DNA from: CAYVWB01 sp964455395
GTDB lineage: Bacteria > Desulfobacterota > Desulfovibrionia > Desulfovibrionales > Desulfovibrionaceae
Length of the DNA stretch: 42,576 nucleotides
Direction: 5' to 3'
Assembly (NCBI GenBank): GCA_964455395.1
Contig: CAYVWB010000035.1
Location: 1-42,576, forward strand
This document shows positions 1 to 7,620 of the stretch, piece after piece. Made by a program: the position numbers and the translations under genes. Below the pieces are notes generated by a model. That model was given only the letters and a program-made list of their open reading frames with translations, was not told the origin of the DNA and did not search any database. Numbering within the stretch: the first letter of the stretch is position 1; each line of letters begins with the position of its first letter.

Positions 1-1113
1 GCGGTCTTCTCCTCCAACTACGCGTTATACGGGGACATGTCGCGTCGGGTGATGGAGACCCTGGCGCGTTTCACGCCGGATATCGAGATCTACTCCATCG
101 ATGAAGCCTTCCTCCAGCTCGACACGTTGCCTGCGCGCAGTCCGGAGGCGTGGCGCGACTTCGCCGCGACGGTGCGCGCCACGGTGCTGCGCTGGACGGG
201 GATTCCGGTTTCCGTGGGGCTCGCTCCCACCAAGACCCTGGCCAAGCTCGCCAACCGGAAAGCCAAGAAGTCGTCGGCTCAGGCTCCGGACTCGTCTGTC
301 GCGGCGCCGGGCGTCTTCGTGTTGCCTCCCGCATCACCAGTGGACGGCGAAGTGGCGCGGCGGGGCCTGCTGGCGGAAACTGCAGCGAAGGATGTCTGGG
401 GGGTGGGTCGCCGCTACGCCGCCATGCTGGAGCGCAACGGCGTGCGTACTGCTGCGGAGCTTGCCGCTGCGCCGGACCCCTTCATCCGCAAGACCATGAC
501 GGTCAAGGGGTTGGAGACGGTGCTCGAGTTGCGGGGCCGCGCTGTCATCGAGCTGGAGTGCGTTCCGCCGGCGAAGCAGGCCATTTGCAGTTCGCGGTCT
601 TTCGGGCGGGCTGTCACCCGGCGCGACGAACTGGAGGAAGCCGTGGCGGCGTACATTTCCCGCGCGGCGGAGAAGCTGCGCGCGCAAGGGAGCGTGGCGG
701 GCCGGCTCACCGTCTTTCTCATGACGAATCCCCACACCCGCGATCCGCAGTACACCGCCGGCCGGGAAATGGCTCTGCCTCAGCCCACGGCTCACACGGC
801 GACGCTCATCGCTGCAGCGCAGGCCCTGGCGCGCGCGCTCTACAAGCCGGGGTATCGCTACAAGAAAGCCGGGGTGCTGCTCACGGCGCTGGAGTCCGCC
901 GGGCAGCGTCAGCTCTCGCTGATGGAGCCGCCGCCGGGCGACGCCCTGCGCCGGGCGGCGCTCATGCAGACCCTGGACCGCGCCAACGCGCGCTATGGCC
1001 GGGGCGCGGTGCAGTATGCGGCCGCAGGCCTGGGACGACCGTGGCGCATGCGGCAGTTGCGCAAGTCGCCGCGCTACACCACTGCCTGGGCCGAGCTGCC
1101 GTGCGTGGACTGA
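1..1113 (+). CDS. umuC: DNA polymerase V catalytic subunit UmuC, 5' truncated by window edge
   Basis: Y-family translesion polymerase, the catalytic half of the UmuD'2C complex that copies damaged DNA during the SOS response. The frame is open from base 1, so the N-terminus with the first catalytic aspartates lies outside the window. The visible part starts in the palm (FSSNYALYGDMSRR), continues with the active-site stretch YSIDEAFL, the helix-hairpin-helix thumb (VWGVGRRYA) and the little finger. The C-terminal run GRGAVQYAAAGLGRPWRMR followed by SPRYTT is the UmuC ending; DinB/Pol IV lacks it, which is why I call umuC rather than dinB. No umuD is visible; it may lie upstream of the window. 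The next gene is 132 bp downstream. Confidence 0.9.
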   Translation, partial: AVFSSNYALYGDMSRRVMETLARFTPDIEIYSIDEAFLQLDTLPARSPEAWRDFAATVRATVLRWTGIPVSVGLAPTKTLAKLANRKAKKSSAQAPDSSVAAPGVFVLPPASPVDGEVARRGLLAETAAKDVWGVGRRYAAMLERNGVRTAAELAAAPDPFIRKTMTVKGLETVLELRGRAVIELECVPPAKQAICSSRSFGRAVTRRDELEEAVAAYISRAAEKLRAQGSVAGRLTVFLMTNPHTRDPQYTAGREMALPQPTAHTATLIAAAQALARALYKPGYRYKKAGVLLTALESAGQRQLSLMEPPPGDALRRAALMQTLDRANARYGRGAVQYAAAGLGRPWRMRQLRKSPRYTTAWAELPCVD

Positions 1114-1164
1114 CCCGGGGGGGGCGGCCATGGCGCTCCACAAGGTGAGATGGCGGGGCGGCCC

Positions 1165-1192
1165 TTCACCTCGCGACAAAATATGGTATGGT
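1165..1192 (+). promoter_or_regulatory. Possible sigma-70 promoter for the PfpI gene
   Basis: TTCACC (1165-1170), a 16-base spacer and TATGGT (1187-1192). It sits in the only AT-rich patch of the 132-bp gap and about 50 bp before the start codon. The match is moderate, and the position supports it more than the bases do. Confidence 0.3.
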
Positions 1193-1245
1193 AGGGGATG
1201 TCTTGAACCCTTGACCGCACCCCAACAAGCTGCAGGAGACCCCCC

Positions 1246-1773
1246 ATGGCCGCGATGACGAAGAAAGTGCTGATGATTTCCGCCGACAACTTCGAAGACA
1301 CCGAACTCCTCGTCCCCAAGTACCGGCTGGAGGAGGTGGGCGTGCAAGTGGACCTCGCCGCGCCCGCCAAGGCGGACATCACCGGCAAGCACGGGTACAC
1401 GGTGACGCCGAATCTCTCCCTGGATGAAATCTCCGACGCCGGGGGCTGCGGCTACAGCATGCTCATCCTTCCCGGCGGCAAGGCGCCCGCGGCCCTGCGG
1501 GAACTGCCCGAAGCCATCGACATCGTCCGGGACTTCCAGAGCGCCGGGCTGCCCATCGCCGCCATCTGCCACGGCCCCCAGCTGCTCGTCACCGCCGGCG
1601 GCGTGCAAGGCAAACGCATGACCTGCTACGCGTCCGTGGCGGAGGAGCTCAAGGCCGCCGGCGCGCATTATGAGGACGCCGAACTGGTGGAGGATGGTCA
1701 GTACATCACCTCCCGCTTTCCGGCGGACCTCCCCGCTTTCGACCGCGCCATCGTCGCGCGATTGGGGGTCTGA
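1246..1773 (+). CDS. DJ-1/PfpI family protein (class-I glutamine amidotransferase-like)
   Basis: 175 residues, the usual length of a single-domain DJ-1/PfpI protein. The nucleophile elbow reads AAICHGPQLL, placing the conserved cysteine at residue 108 with His109 next to it. The acidic residue near the N-terminus (DNFEDTELLVP) fits the family's Glu that activates the Cys. Members act as deglycases/glyoxalases, chaperones or peptidases, so the substrate cannot be read from sequence. AGGAG at 1234-1238 sits seven bases before the ATG and supports this start. The stop is three bases before the rhodanese-ferritin gene, so the two are almost certainly cotranscribed, which suggests a shared stress role. 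Confidence 0.88.
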   Translation: MAAMTKKVLMISADNFEDTELLVPKYRLEEVGVQVDLAAPAKADITGKHGYTVTPNLSLDEISDAGGCGYSMLILPGGKAPAALRELPEAIDIVRDFQSAGLPIAAICHGPQLLVTAGGVQGKRMTCYASVAEELKAAGAHYEDAELVEDGQYITSRFPADLPAFDRAIVARLGV

Positions 1774-1776
1774 GCC

Positions 1777-2685
1777 ATGCGCGCCCTGCGCACCGGGGAG
1801 GTCCGCGCGTTTCTGGACGCGCACAAGGAAGGCGCCTACGAGCTGGTGGACGTGCGCCAACCCCAGGAGTACGTCCAAGGGCACATCCCCGGCGCGCGCT
1901 TCATCCCTCTGTCCACGCTGGAGAACGTCTTCGACGATCCGGATTCCCCGCTGGCCGCGGCCCCGCCGGAGAAGCCCATGCTCTTCTACTGCGCGCACGG
2001 GCCGCGGGCGCAGGCCGCCGCACGCCTGGCCGAGGAACACGGCCACCCCGCCGCCTGGTATGACGGCGGCATGGCCGCCTGGACGGGCATGGCCGTGATG
2101 GACGCCCCCCGACTCGCCGCCTTCGCCGGCGTCCACGATCTCACCACCATGCTCATGCGCGCCCTTGATCTGGAGAAAGCCGCGTTCGTGCTGTACGACG
2201 AGGTGCGCATCCAGGCCGAGCGCCGGGGCAACGCGCGTCTCCGCACGCTGATGGACGAGATTGCGGACATGGAGCTCGCCCACGCCAAGACCGTCTACCG
2301 CATGCTCGCACGACGGCTCCCAGGCCACACCACCGGCGAACCCCCGCCCTTCGAGGCGCTCTGGGAACAGGCTGGCGGGGAGCTCATGGAAGGCGGCCGC
2401 AGCGCTGCGGAGCTCAAACCCTGGGTGGAAGACGCCCTCGGCGGAGAAGACGGCCGGTTGGAAGCGGCCGAGCTCGGCCTGGAGATCGAGTACGCCGCCC
2501 ACGATCTCTACAAGGCGGCGGCGCAGGCCTTGGAACGCGGTCCCGACGCGGGCGAATCCCCCACGGTGACAGTCCCGGCGGGAGAGCTCGACGACGCCGT
2601 GGCCACGTTCAACCGATTGGCGGAACAGGAGAAGCAGCACGGCCGGCTGCTCATGCGCACACTGGAGGCCTTTGCCGACGCATAG
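1777..2685 (+). CDS. Rhodanese domain fused to a ferritin-like (rubrerythrin-type) domain
   Basis: 302 residues in two parts. Residues about 1-108 are a rhodanese module (LVDVRQPQEYVQGHIPGA) with active-site loop YCAHGPRAQ; Cys72 would carry the persulfide. Residues about 120-302 are a helical ferritin-like domain with carboxylate/His sets typical of di-iron bundles (EKAAFVLYDEVR, EIADMELAHAKT, EKQHGRLL). I infer a cytosolic protein that handles sulfane sulfur and perhaps peroxide or iron, as proposed for similar fusions in anaerobes. It begins three bases after the PfpI stop. No CxxC rubredoxin module is present, so electron input would need a partner. Confidence 0.85.
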   Translation: MRALRTGEVRAFLDAHKEGAYELVDVRQPQEYVQGHIPGARFIPLSTLENVFDDPDSPLAAAPPEKPMLFYCAHGPRAQAAARLAEEHGHPAAWYDGGMAAWTGMAVMDAPRLAAFAGVHDLTTMLMRALDLEKAAFVLYDEVRIQAERRGNARLRTLMDEIADMELAHAKTVYRMLARRLPGHTTGEPPPFEALWEQAGGELMEGGRSAAELKPWVEDALGGEDGRLEAAELGLEIEYAAHDLYKAAAQALERGPDAGESPTVTVPAGELDDAVATFNRLAEQEKQHGRLLMRTLEAFADA

Positions 2686-2866
2686 TCGCGTGAACGAGCC
2701 GAGGCCCAGATGCGAAGACGCATGGTCGCATGGTCGCCCAGATGCGGACGCATCTCATGGAGCGATGGAAGCCCCCGCCGACCCCTGCAGCCGAGCCAAG
2801 GCCTTGAGCGCGACGGCGATGCAGGGTATACGCCGGCATGCGACACCGTACCCCAGGAAACCCGGC
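2686..2866. repeat. Non-coding gap with degenerate CGCATGGT-type repeats
   Basis: The gap between the ferritin-like gene and the DUF362 gene holds a tandem octamer (two copies of ATGGTCGC around 2722-2737) and two copies of a CAGATGCG-x-GACGCAT block, at about 2707 and 2739. The 21-base segment 2717-2737 matches a segment at 10004-10024 at about 16 of 21 positions, pointing to a dispersed repeat family. An upstream ATG at 2672 would read through this gap but lacks a ribosome site and codes for a low-complexity stretch. Confidence 0.5.
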
Positions 2867-3925
2867 ATGACCCAGCGCCGGCGCCCCTCCCGCGAAGCAG
2901 AGGCACCGGCCGCAGTCGCCCCGGCTGCAGACGTCGGGCCCGCCAAGGGCAGTGACGGCCCGAAGGGTTCCGCACAGCCCGTCGTGGCCTTGGCGCGCGC
3001 CCGCGAATACGATCCCCCGACCATCCGTCGCGTCGTGGCCGATTTGCTGGAAGCGACGAACGCCTGGGCGACCTTGACGCCAGGGTCCCGCGTGCTGGTG
3101 AAGCCGAACCTCATTTCTGCGGATCAGCGCGACGGCTTGGCCTGCACGCATCCCCAGGTGGTGCGCGCTGCAGTGGAGCTGGCGCTCGACGCCGGCTGCA
3201 CGCCCGTGGTGGCGGACTCCCCCGCGTTCGGCATGGCTGCGCGGGTGGCGCAGAAAGTCGGCATGACAGCGGCTCTGGCAGACCTCGGGCCGGCGTTGCG
3301 CGCCCGGTCCCTCGAAGATCCCGTACGCACGCAGCTGCCATGTGGCGTCGTGGTGGGGCTGGCGCGGCTCGCCTTGGAGAGTGACGCCGTGCTCAACCTG
3401 CCCCGGCTGAAGGCTCACAAGCAGGCGCGCGTCACCGGCGCAGTGAAGAACTGCTTCGGCACGGCGGTGGGCGTGCGCAAGCCCGTGCTCCACTGCCTGC
3501 ATGGCGAACGCGGCGCGGACGGTCATCGTTTCGAACAGGCGCTGCTGGAGATCATGCTCGCCCTGCCGCCCATGGTCAGCCTCATGGACGGCGTGGTCGC
3601 CATGCACGTCAGCGGCCCCATTCGCGGCGAGCCATGCCCCACGGGGTTCCTCGCAGCAAGCCCATCGGCCGTGGCGTTGGACGCCGTCGTCTGCGCCATG
3701 CTGGGGCTCACGCCGGAGGCTGTCCCCTTATGGGCGGAGGCGCGACGCCGGGGCTTGCCAGGCGCCCGGCCCGAAGAGATCGTCCATGCAGGCCCAGCGG
3801 GCCTGACCCCCGACGACTTCGACCTGAGCGGGTTCCGCCTCCCGCAGACGCTCCTTCCCTTCAGCTTCGATCCGCTCCAGCTCGCCCGCGGCGCTTGCCG
3901 TCGCGCGCTGGCGCGGCTACGGTGA
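2867..3925 (+). CDS. DUF362 domain protein
   Basis: 352 residues from the ATG preceded by CAGGAA at 2855-2860; longer in-frame starts add only repeat-derived sequence. The body is a DUF362 domain: PGSRVLVKPNLISAD near the start, VRAAVELALDAGCTPVVADSP, LPRLKAHKQARVTGAVKNCFG in the middle and the LMDGVVAMHVSGP segment. No 4Fe-4S CxxCxxC motif is present, although many DUF362 proteins carry one. The biochemical role of the family is unsettled. It is followed six bases later by mutY, and a shared transcript is likely. Confidence 0.82.
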   Translation: MTQRRRPSREAEAPAAVAPAADVGPAKGSDGPKGSAQPVVALARAREYDPPTIRRVVADLLEATNAWATLTPGSRVLVKPNLISADQRDGLACTHPQVVRAAVELALDAGCTPVVADSPAFGMAARVAQKVGMTAALADLGPALRARSLEDPVRTQLPCGVVVGLARLALESDAVLNLPRLKAHKQARVTGAVKNCFGTAVGVRKPVLHCLHGERGADGHRFEQALLEIMLALPPMVSLMDGVVAMHVSGPIRGEPCPTGFLAASPSAVALDAVVCAMLGLTPEAVPLWAEARRRGLPGARPEEIVHAGPAGLTPDDFDLSGFRLPQTLLPFSFDPLQLARGACRRALARLR

Positions 3926-3931
3926 TTCCCC

Positions 3932-5098
3932 ATGGCTCGCACACGCACCAGAAAAAGCGCCGTCGCCCAGGACGGCCCCTACCTCACGCCCCTGCAGCGG
4001 GGCCTGCTCGACTGGTTCGAGGCCCATCAACGTGATCTTCCCTGGCGCGGCGCGTATCGTCCCTATGAGGTCTGGATCTCGGAGATCATGCTCCAGCAGA
4101 CCCAGATGGACCGCGCCGTGGCGTATTTCGTTCGGTTCATGACGCAGTTTCCGGATGTCAACGCCTTGGCCGCCGCCGAAGAGGACGCCGTGCTCAAGGC
4201 GTGGGAGGGCCTTGGCTACTACTCCCGCGCGCGCAACCTGCACGCTGCAGCCAAGCGCATCGTGGAGGAGCACCATGGCGAGTTCCCCGCAGACCCGGAG
4301 GTGGTGCGCGCTTTGCCCGGCGTGGGCCGCTACACCGCCGGCGCCATTCTGAGCCAGGCTTTCCAGCTGGATGAACCCGCGGTGGACGCCAATGTGGAAC
4401 GCGTGTTGGCGCGCCTCTTCGATGTGGACGACCCCGTGAAGTCCAGCCAAGCGCAGCAATTCTTCTGGGAGACGGCGCGTTCGCTCATCCCGCCCGGTCG
4501 TGCGCGGGAATTCAACCAGGCGCTCATGGAATTCGGCGCCCTCGTCTGTGGCAAGCGGCCCGCCTGCATGACGTGCCCCCTGACCGAACACTGCGAGGCG
4601 CACTACCTCGGCGTGGTGGAGCACCGGCCCGTGCCCGCCAAGCGCAAGCCCCCCACGCCCCTGGCCACGTCCACCGGGGTGCTTGTCCACCGAGGCCGCG
4701 TCTTCATCCAGCGTCGGCCCGAGGACAAGGTCTGGGGCGGCCTCTGGGAGTTTCCCGGCGGCGGGCAGGAGCCGGACGAGACCGCCGAGCAGTGCGTGAC
4801 GCGCGAGTTCGCCGAGGAGTTGGACTGGCGCGTACGCGTGGAAGAGAAAATCGCGGTGATCCGCCACGGTTACACCACCTTCAAGGTGACGCTCTCGGCA
4901 TACCTGCTGCGTTTCGCCGAAGACGACCTGGGGGGGGCTGCGTTGCAGGAGGACATGCCGGCCCCCACCCTGCGCGCCGCCGACGAGGGCCGCTGGGTGC
5001 GCTTCGAGGAGCTTTCGACGTACGCCTTCCCGGCCGGCCACCGCAAGCTCATCGACCAGATGACGCGGGACTTGCGCTACGCGTGGCTCACCGGGTGA
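3932..5098 (+). CDS. mutY: A/G-specific adenine glycosylase MutY
   Basis: 388 residues. MutY removes adenine mispaired with 8-oxoguanine. Visible features: the HhH-GPD glycosylase fold with EIMLQQTQ (catalytic Glu), the hairpin LPGVGRYTAG, catalytic Asp152 in VDANVER, and an iron-sulfur loop of four cysteines at 206, 212, 215 and 221. The spacing is Cx5Cx2Cx5C, one residue shorter than the usual Cx6Cx2Cx5C. The C-terminal domain (about 240-388) keeps a full Nudix box (GGGQEPDETAEQ followed by REFAEEL), whereas in E. coli MutY the box is degenerate and used only to read 8-oxoG. It starts just after the DUF362 stop. Confidence 0.93.
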   Translation: MARTRTRKSAVAQDGPYLTPLQRGLLDWFEAHQRDLPWRGAYRPYEVWISEIMLQQTQMDRAVAYFVRFMTQFPDVNALAAAEEDAVLKAWEGLGYYSRARNLHAAAKRIVEEHHGEFPADPEVVRALPGVGRYTAGAILSQAFQLDEPAVDANVERVLARLFDVDDPVKSSQAQQFFWETARSLIPPGRAREFNQALMEFGALVCGKRPACMTCPLTEHCEAHYLGVVEHRPVPAKRKPPTPLATSTGVLVHRGRVFIQRRPEDKVWGGLWEFPGGGQEPDETAEQCVTREFAEELDWRVRVEEKIAVIRHGYTTFKVTLSAYLLRFAEDDLGGAALQEDMPAPTLRAADEGRWVRFEELSTYAFPAGHRKLIDQMTRDLRYAWLTG

Positions 5099-5185
5099 AG
5101 CGTCGCCGGCGCCATGTCAGCAAGCATCAGCGACTGGAAACGCTCCCAATCGAGAAAGGCGCGACCGTAGCGCCAGGACCGCTCC

Positions 5186-6403
5186 ATGCCTGACATCATC
5201 GATCCCCCAAGCCACGAACTCCACGACGCCGAGACTTCCCGACCGCTCTACCGGGACCGCAATCTCCAGCTCTGCTTCGGGGTCACGCTGATGGTGGTGC
5301 TCGGGGTGACCAGCATCACCCCAGCGCTCCCCTTGGTGATGGACGCCTACGCCATCTCGCCGCACCAGCTGGGGCTCGTCATCACGGCGTTCACCGTGCC
5401 CGGGGTGTTCCTGACCCCGGTGATGGGCGTGCTGGCGGACCGTTACGGTCGGCGGCGCACCATCGCGCCTTCCCTGGCGCTTTTCGGCGTGGCGGGGTTC
5501 CTCTGTGGGTTCGCGCCGAGCTTCGGCTGGCTGGTCGCGCTGCGCTTTCTCCAGGGGGTGGGGGCCGCGGCCCTCGGCGCGTTGAACATCACCATCATCG
5601 GGGACCTGTATGAAGGCCGGCGCCGCGCTGCGGCTTTGGGGTTGAACGCCAGCGTGCTGAGTCTGGCCGTGGCGGCTTATCCTCTGCTGGGCGGCGTTCT
5701 GGCCTCGCTGGGATGGCGCGCGCCCTTCTTTCTCCCCGTGGCGGCGTTGCCCCTGGCGTGGCTGGTGCTGCGACATCTGGACAGCCCGGAGCCCAACGGC
5801 CGGCAAGGGCTGCGAGAGTATTTCAAGGCGGTCTACACCGGCGTGCGGGAACCCCAGACCCTGGGCCTGCTGCTGGCCACGGCGGCCACCTTTCTGGTGT
5901 TGTACGGACCGCTTCTCACCTACCTTCCCGTGCACCTGGACGAGGCCTACGGCGCCTCCTCCATGGCCATCGGAGTGCTTCTCGCTGCGGCCTCGCTCAC
6001 GACCGGGTTGGCTGCGTCGCAGCTGGGGCGGCTCGCCCGCGTCGTTTCCGAGCGCGCCATGGTGAAATTCGCCTTCCTGCTGTACGCAGCCGCGTGCGCG
6101 TTGATGGCGCACATGGAGTCCGTGGCGGCTTTCTTTCTACCCATCCTCTTGCTGGGCCTCGGGCAGGGGTTGAACATGCCTTCCATCCAGTCCCTGCTCA
6201 CCAGCCTGGCGCCTCTGGAGCAGCGCGGCGCGTTCATGGCCGTCAATGGCATGGCGCTGCGCCTGGGTCAGACGCTGGGGCCTCTGCTCATGGGCGCGCT
6301 CTACGCCGGCTGGGGCATGGACGGCGTCTTCTATGGCGGCGCGTGCACGGCCGTGGGCATGTTCGCCCTGGCCATCGTGTTGATTCGTCCCGGAGTGCGC
6401 TGA
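5186..6403 (+). CDS. Major facilitator superfamily transporter
   Basis: 405 residues, predicted 12 membrane helices. The MFS signature between helices 2 and 3 reads GVLADRYGRRRT, and RFLQGVGAAALG matches the helix-4 motif of drug:H+ antiporters. Overall it resembles Bcr/CflA-like or sugar-efflux MFS proteins; the substrate cannot be assigned. CAGGACC lies just upstream of the start. The gene is 87 bp after mutY in the same direction and may share its transcript. Confidence 0.85.
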   Translation: MPDIIDPPSHELHDAETSRPLYRDRNLQLCFGVTLMVVLGVTSITPALPLVMDAYAISPHQLGLVITAFTVPGVFLTPVMGVLADRYGRRRTIAPSLALFGVAGFLCGFAPSFGWLVALRFLQGVGAAALGALNITIIGDLYEGRRRAAALGLNASVLSLAVAAYPLLGGVLASLGWRAPFFLPVAALPLAWLVLRHLDSPEPNGRQGLREYFKAVYTGVREPQTLGLLLATAATFLVLYGPLLTYLPVHLDEAYGASSMAIGVLLAAASLTTGLAASQLGRLARVVSERAMVKFAFLLYAAACALMAHMESVAAFFLPILLLGLGQGLNMPSIQSLLTSLAPLEQRGAFMAVNGMALRLGQTLGPLLMGALYAGWGMDGVFYGGACTAVGMFALAIVLIRPGVR

Positions 6404-6505
6404 GCCCACGCTTTGGGCGGCGCTTCCGACCGTACCCGCTCCCTCGGCCCTCCCTTCGCAAGCGTCGGGGGCCGTCCGTCCGTGTCGAAGCAAGCGACGC
6501 AGACC

Positions 6506-6532
6506 TAAAGCTTCTCCCGCCCCTGCCGATGA
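6506..6532 (+). promoter_or_regulatory. Sigma-28 (FliA) type promoter
   Basis: TAAAGCTT (6506-6513), exactly 11 bases, then GCCGATGA (6525-6532). The flagellar sigma-28 consensus is TAAAGTTT-N11-GCCGATAA, so 14 of 16 positions match with exact spacing. The predicted start near 6540 leaves a short leader carrying CAGGAG at 6543-6548 before the ATG at 6556. Confidence 0.7.
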
Positions 6533-6555
6533 AGTGTTCAGGCAGGAGCGAGACC

Positions 6556-7383
6556 ATGCAGATCACGCCATTCCATACGCAGTATTTGCACGCCAACAGC
6601 GGCGTCTTCGGACAAGACCGCGGCGGTTGGCGCCTGGGTGCGCACGTAGACGGCGGGAAAAACGCCGACGCCAGCGAAGGATTCGCGCAGCTGGTGACAG
6701 ACCGGCTGCAGCAGCGTCAAAACGCAGAGGCCGTGGCTTTGGCCGAAGCCGCCACGGCGGGTGCGCCTCAAGCCGCCACGGCGGGTGCTGCGGACCCTTC
6801 GCGACTGGGCGAGGCCTTCCGCAACACCGTGGATTTCATCCGGGAAGAATTCGGCGACAAAACCGCGCAGGCAGCCATGGCTCTTGTCAGCAGGCAGCTG
6901 GGGAAGGAGGACGTCAGCGAGGAGGACCTGGGCCGCGCGCTGCTGGAGACCGTCAAGCTGGTGGACCGCAACTTCGGCTTCGCAGCCGGCGACACGCTCA
7001 TGGGCCACCTCAACGGCGAGCTCAACAGCGCTCTGAACGCCTACTTCGACAATGGCTTCCAGGAGAGTTTCTTCGCGGTGACGCCGCACGCCGGCAAGCA
7101 TACCGGCGGCGATCCCTACGGCATGGACCCGGCCGTGCGTCAAACCCTCCAGCACCTGGCGCAGCGAAACGCCGGCGAGGAGGCGCCGGACGCGGCTTCC
7201 CTGCTGGAATCGCTCCGGGAGGCGCTGCAATCGAGGGGCATGGTCGTGTCCGAGGGCGACCTCACCGACATGGAAAGCCTCGAGCCGGGTCGACCCCTCA
7301 CGGAGTACGTCCAGCGCATGGCTGCGCACCTGGCCCCTGCGGTCCCTGGCTCCACCGGCGCCATGCTGGACATGCGTGTGTGA
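6556..7383 (+). CDS. Protein of unknown function behind a sigma-28 promoter
   Basis: 275 residues from the ATG that follows CAGGAG (6543-6548). An open frame extends upstream into the MFS gene, but this is a shadow reading. No signal peptide or membrane segment is visible. Residues about 65-80 contain a short Ala/Thr/Gly duplication. The middle (about 95-180) looks like a compact helical domain with VDRNFGFAAGDTLMGHLNGE as its most distinctive run; it vaguely recalls small uncharacterised domains such as DUF5610, which I cannot confirm. The promoter suggests a flagellar or motility-linked role. Homologues should be checked for the same promoter. Confidence 0.7.
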   Translation: MQITPFHTQYLHANSGVFGQDRGGWRLGAHVDGGKNADASEGFAQLVTDRLQQRQNAEAVALAEAATAGAPQAATAGAADPSRLGEAFRNTVDFIREEFGDKTAQAAMALVSRQLGKEDVSEEDLGRALLETVKLVDRNFGFAAGDTLMGHLNGELNSALNAYFDNGFQESFFAVTPHAGKHTGGDPYGMDPAVRQTLQHLAQRNAGEEAPDAASLLESLREALQSRGMVVSEGDLTDMESLEPGRPLTEYVQRMAAHLAPAVPGSTGAMLDMRV

Positions 7384-7387
7384 CAGC

Positions 7388-7452
7388 CGCCCTCAGGCGT
7401 CGCCACGCGCTCAGCTGCGCTTCCGGATTCATCCCCCCGCCGCGGGTTCAGC
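7388..7452. repeat. 65-bp direct repeat, copy 1
   Basis: This copy lies just after the stop of the 6556 gene and matches 7556-7620 with one mismatch (a CCCCC/CTCCC difference). It contains the short dyad CCCGC-C-GCGGG and the palindrome CAGCTG. The 103 bases between the copies contain no gene I can support. Confidence 0.85.
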
Positions 7453-7555
7453 ATGATCTCCCGTACCGGTGAGGAGAGGGTGACCATGTCGACGCATTGC
7501 CGAGTCGAGGCGCCGTGGTTCGTCCCCGCCACTTCGAAAGCGAGCCGTCGATCAT

Positions 7556-7620
7556 CGCCCTCAGGCGTCGCCACGCGCTCAGCTGCGCTTCCGGATTCAT
7601 CTCCCCGCCGCGGGTTCAGC
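7556..7620. repeat. 65-bp direct repeat, copy 2, overlapping the end of nrdJ
   Basis: This copy starts 168 bp after copy 1. Read on the - strand, its first bases include the last codon and the TGA of nrdJ (7618-7616), so one end of the element is fixed at the stop codon. It could work as a small 3' structure through the CCCGC-C-GCGGG dyad, but there is no T-tract. Confidence 0.85.

Noticed and set aside
1..1113. DinB (DNA polymerase IV) as the identity of the first gene.
   Set aside because: The C-terminal GRGAVQYAAAGLGRPWRMR and SPRYTT segments are specific to UmuC.
5713..7383. A long open frame that includes the unknown protein but starts inside the MFS gene.
   Set aside because: The upstream 281 codons overlap a clear MFS gene, and the ribosome site and sigma-28 promoter put the true start at 6556.
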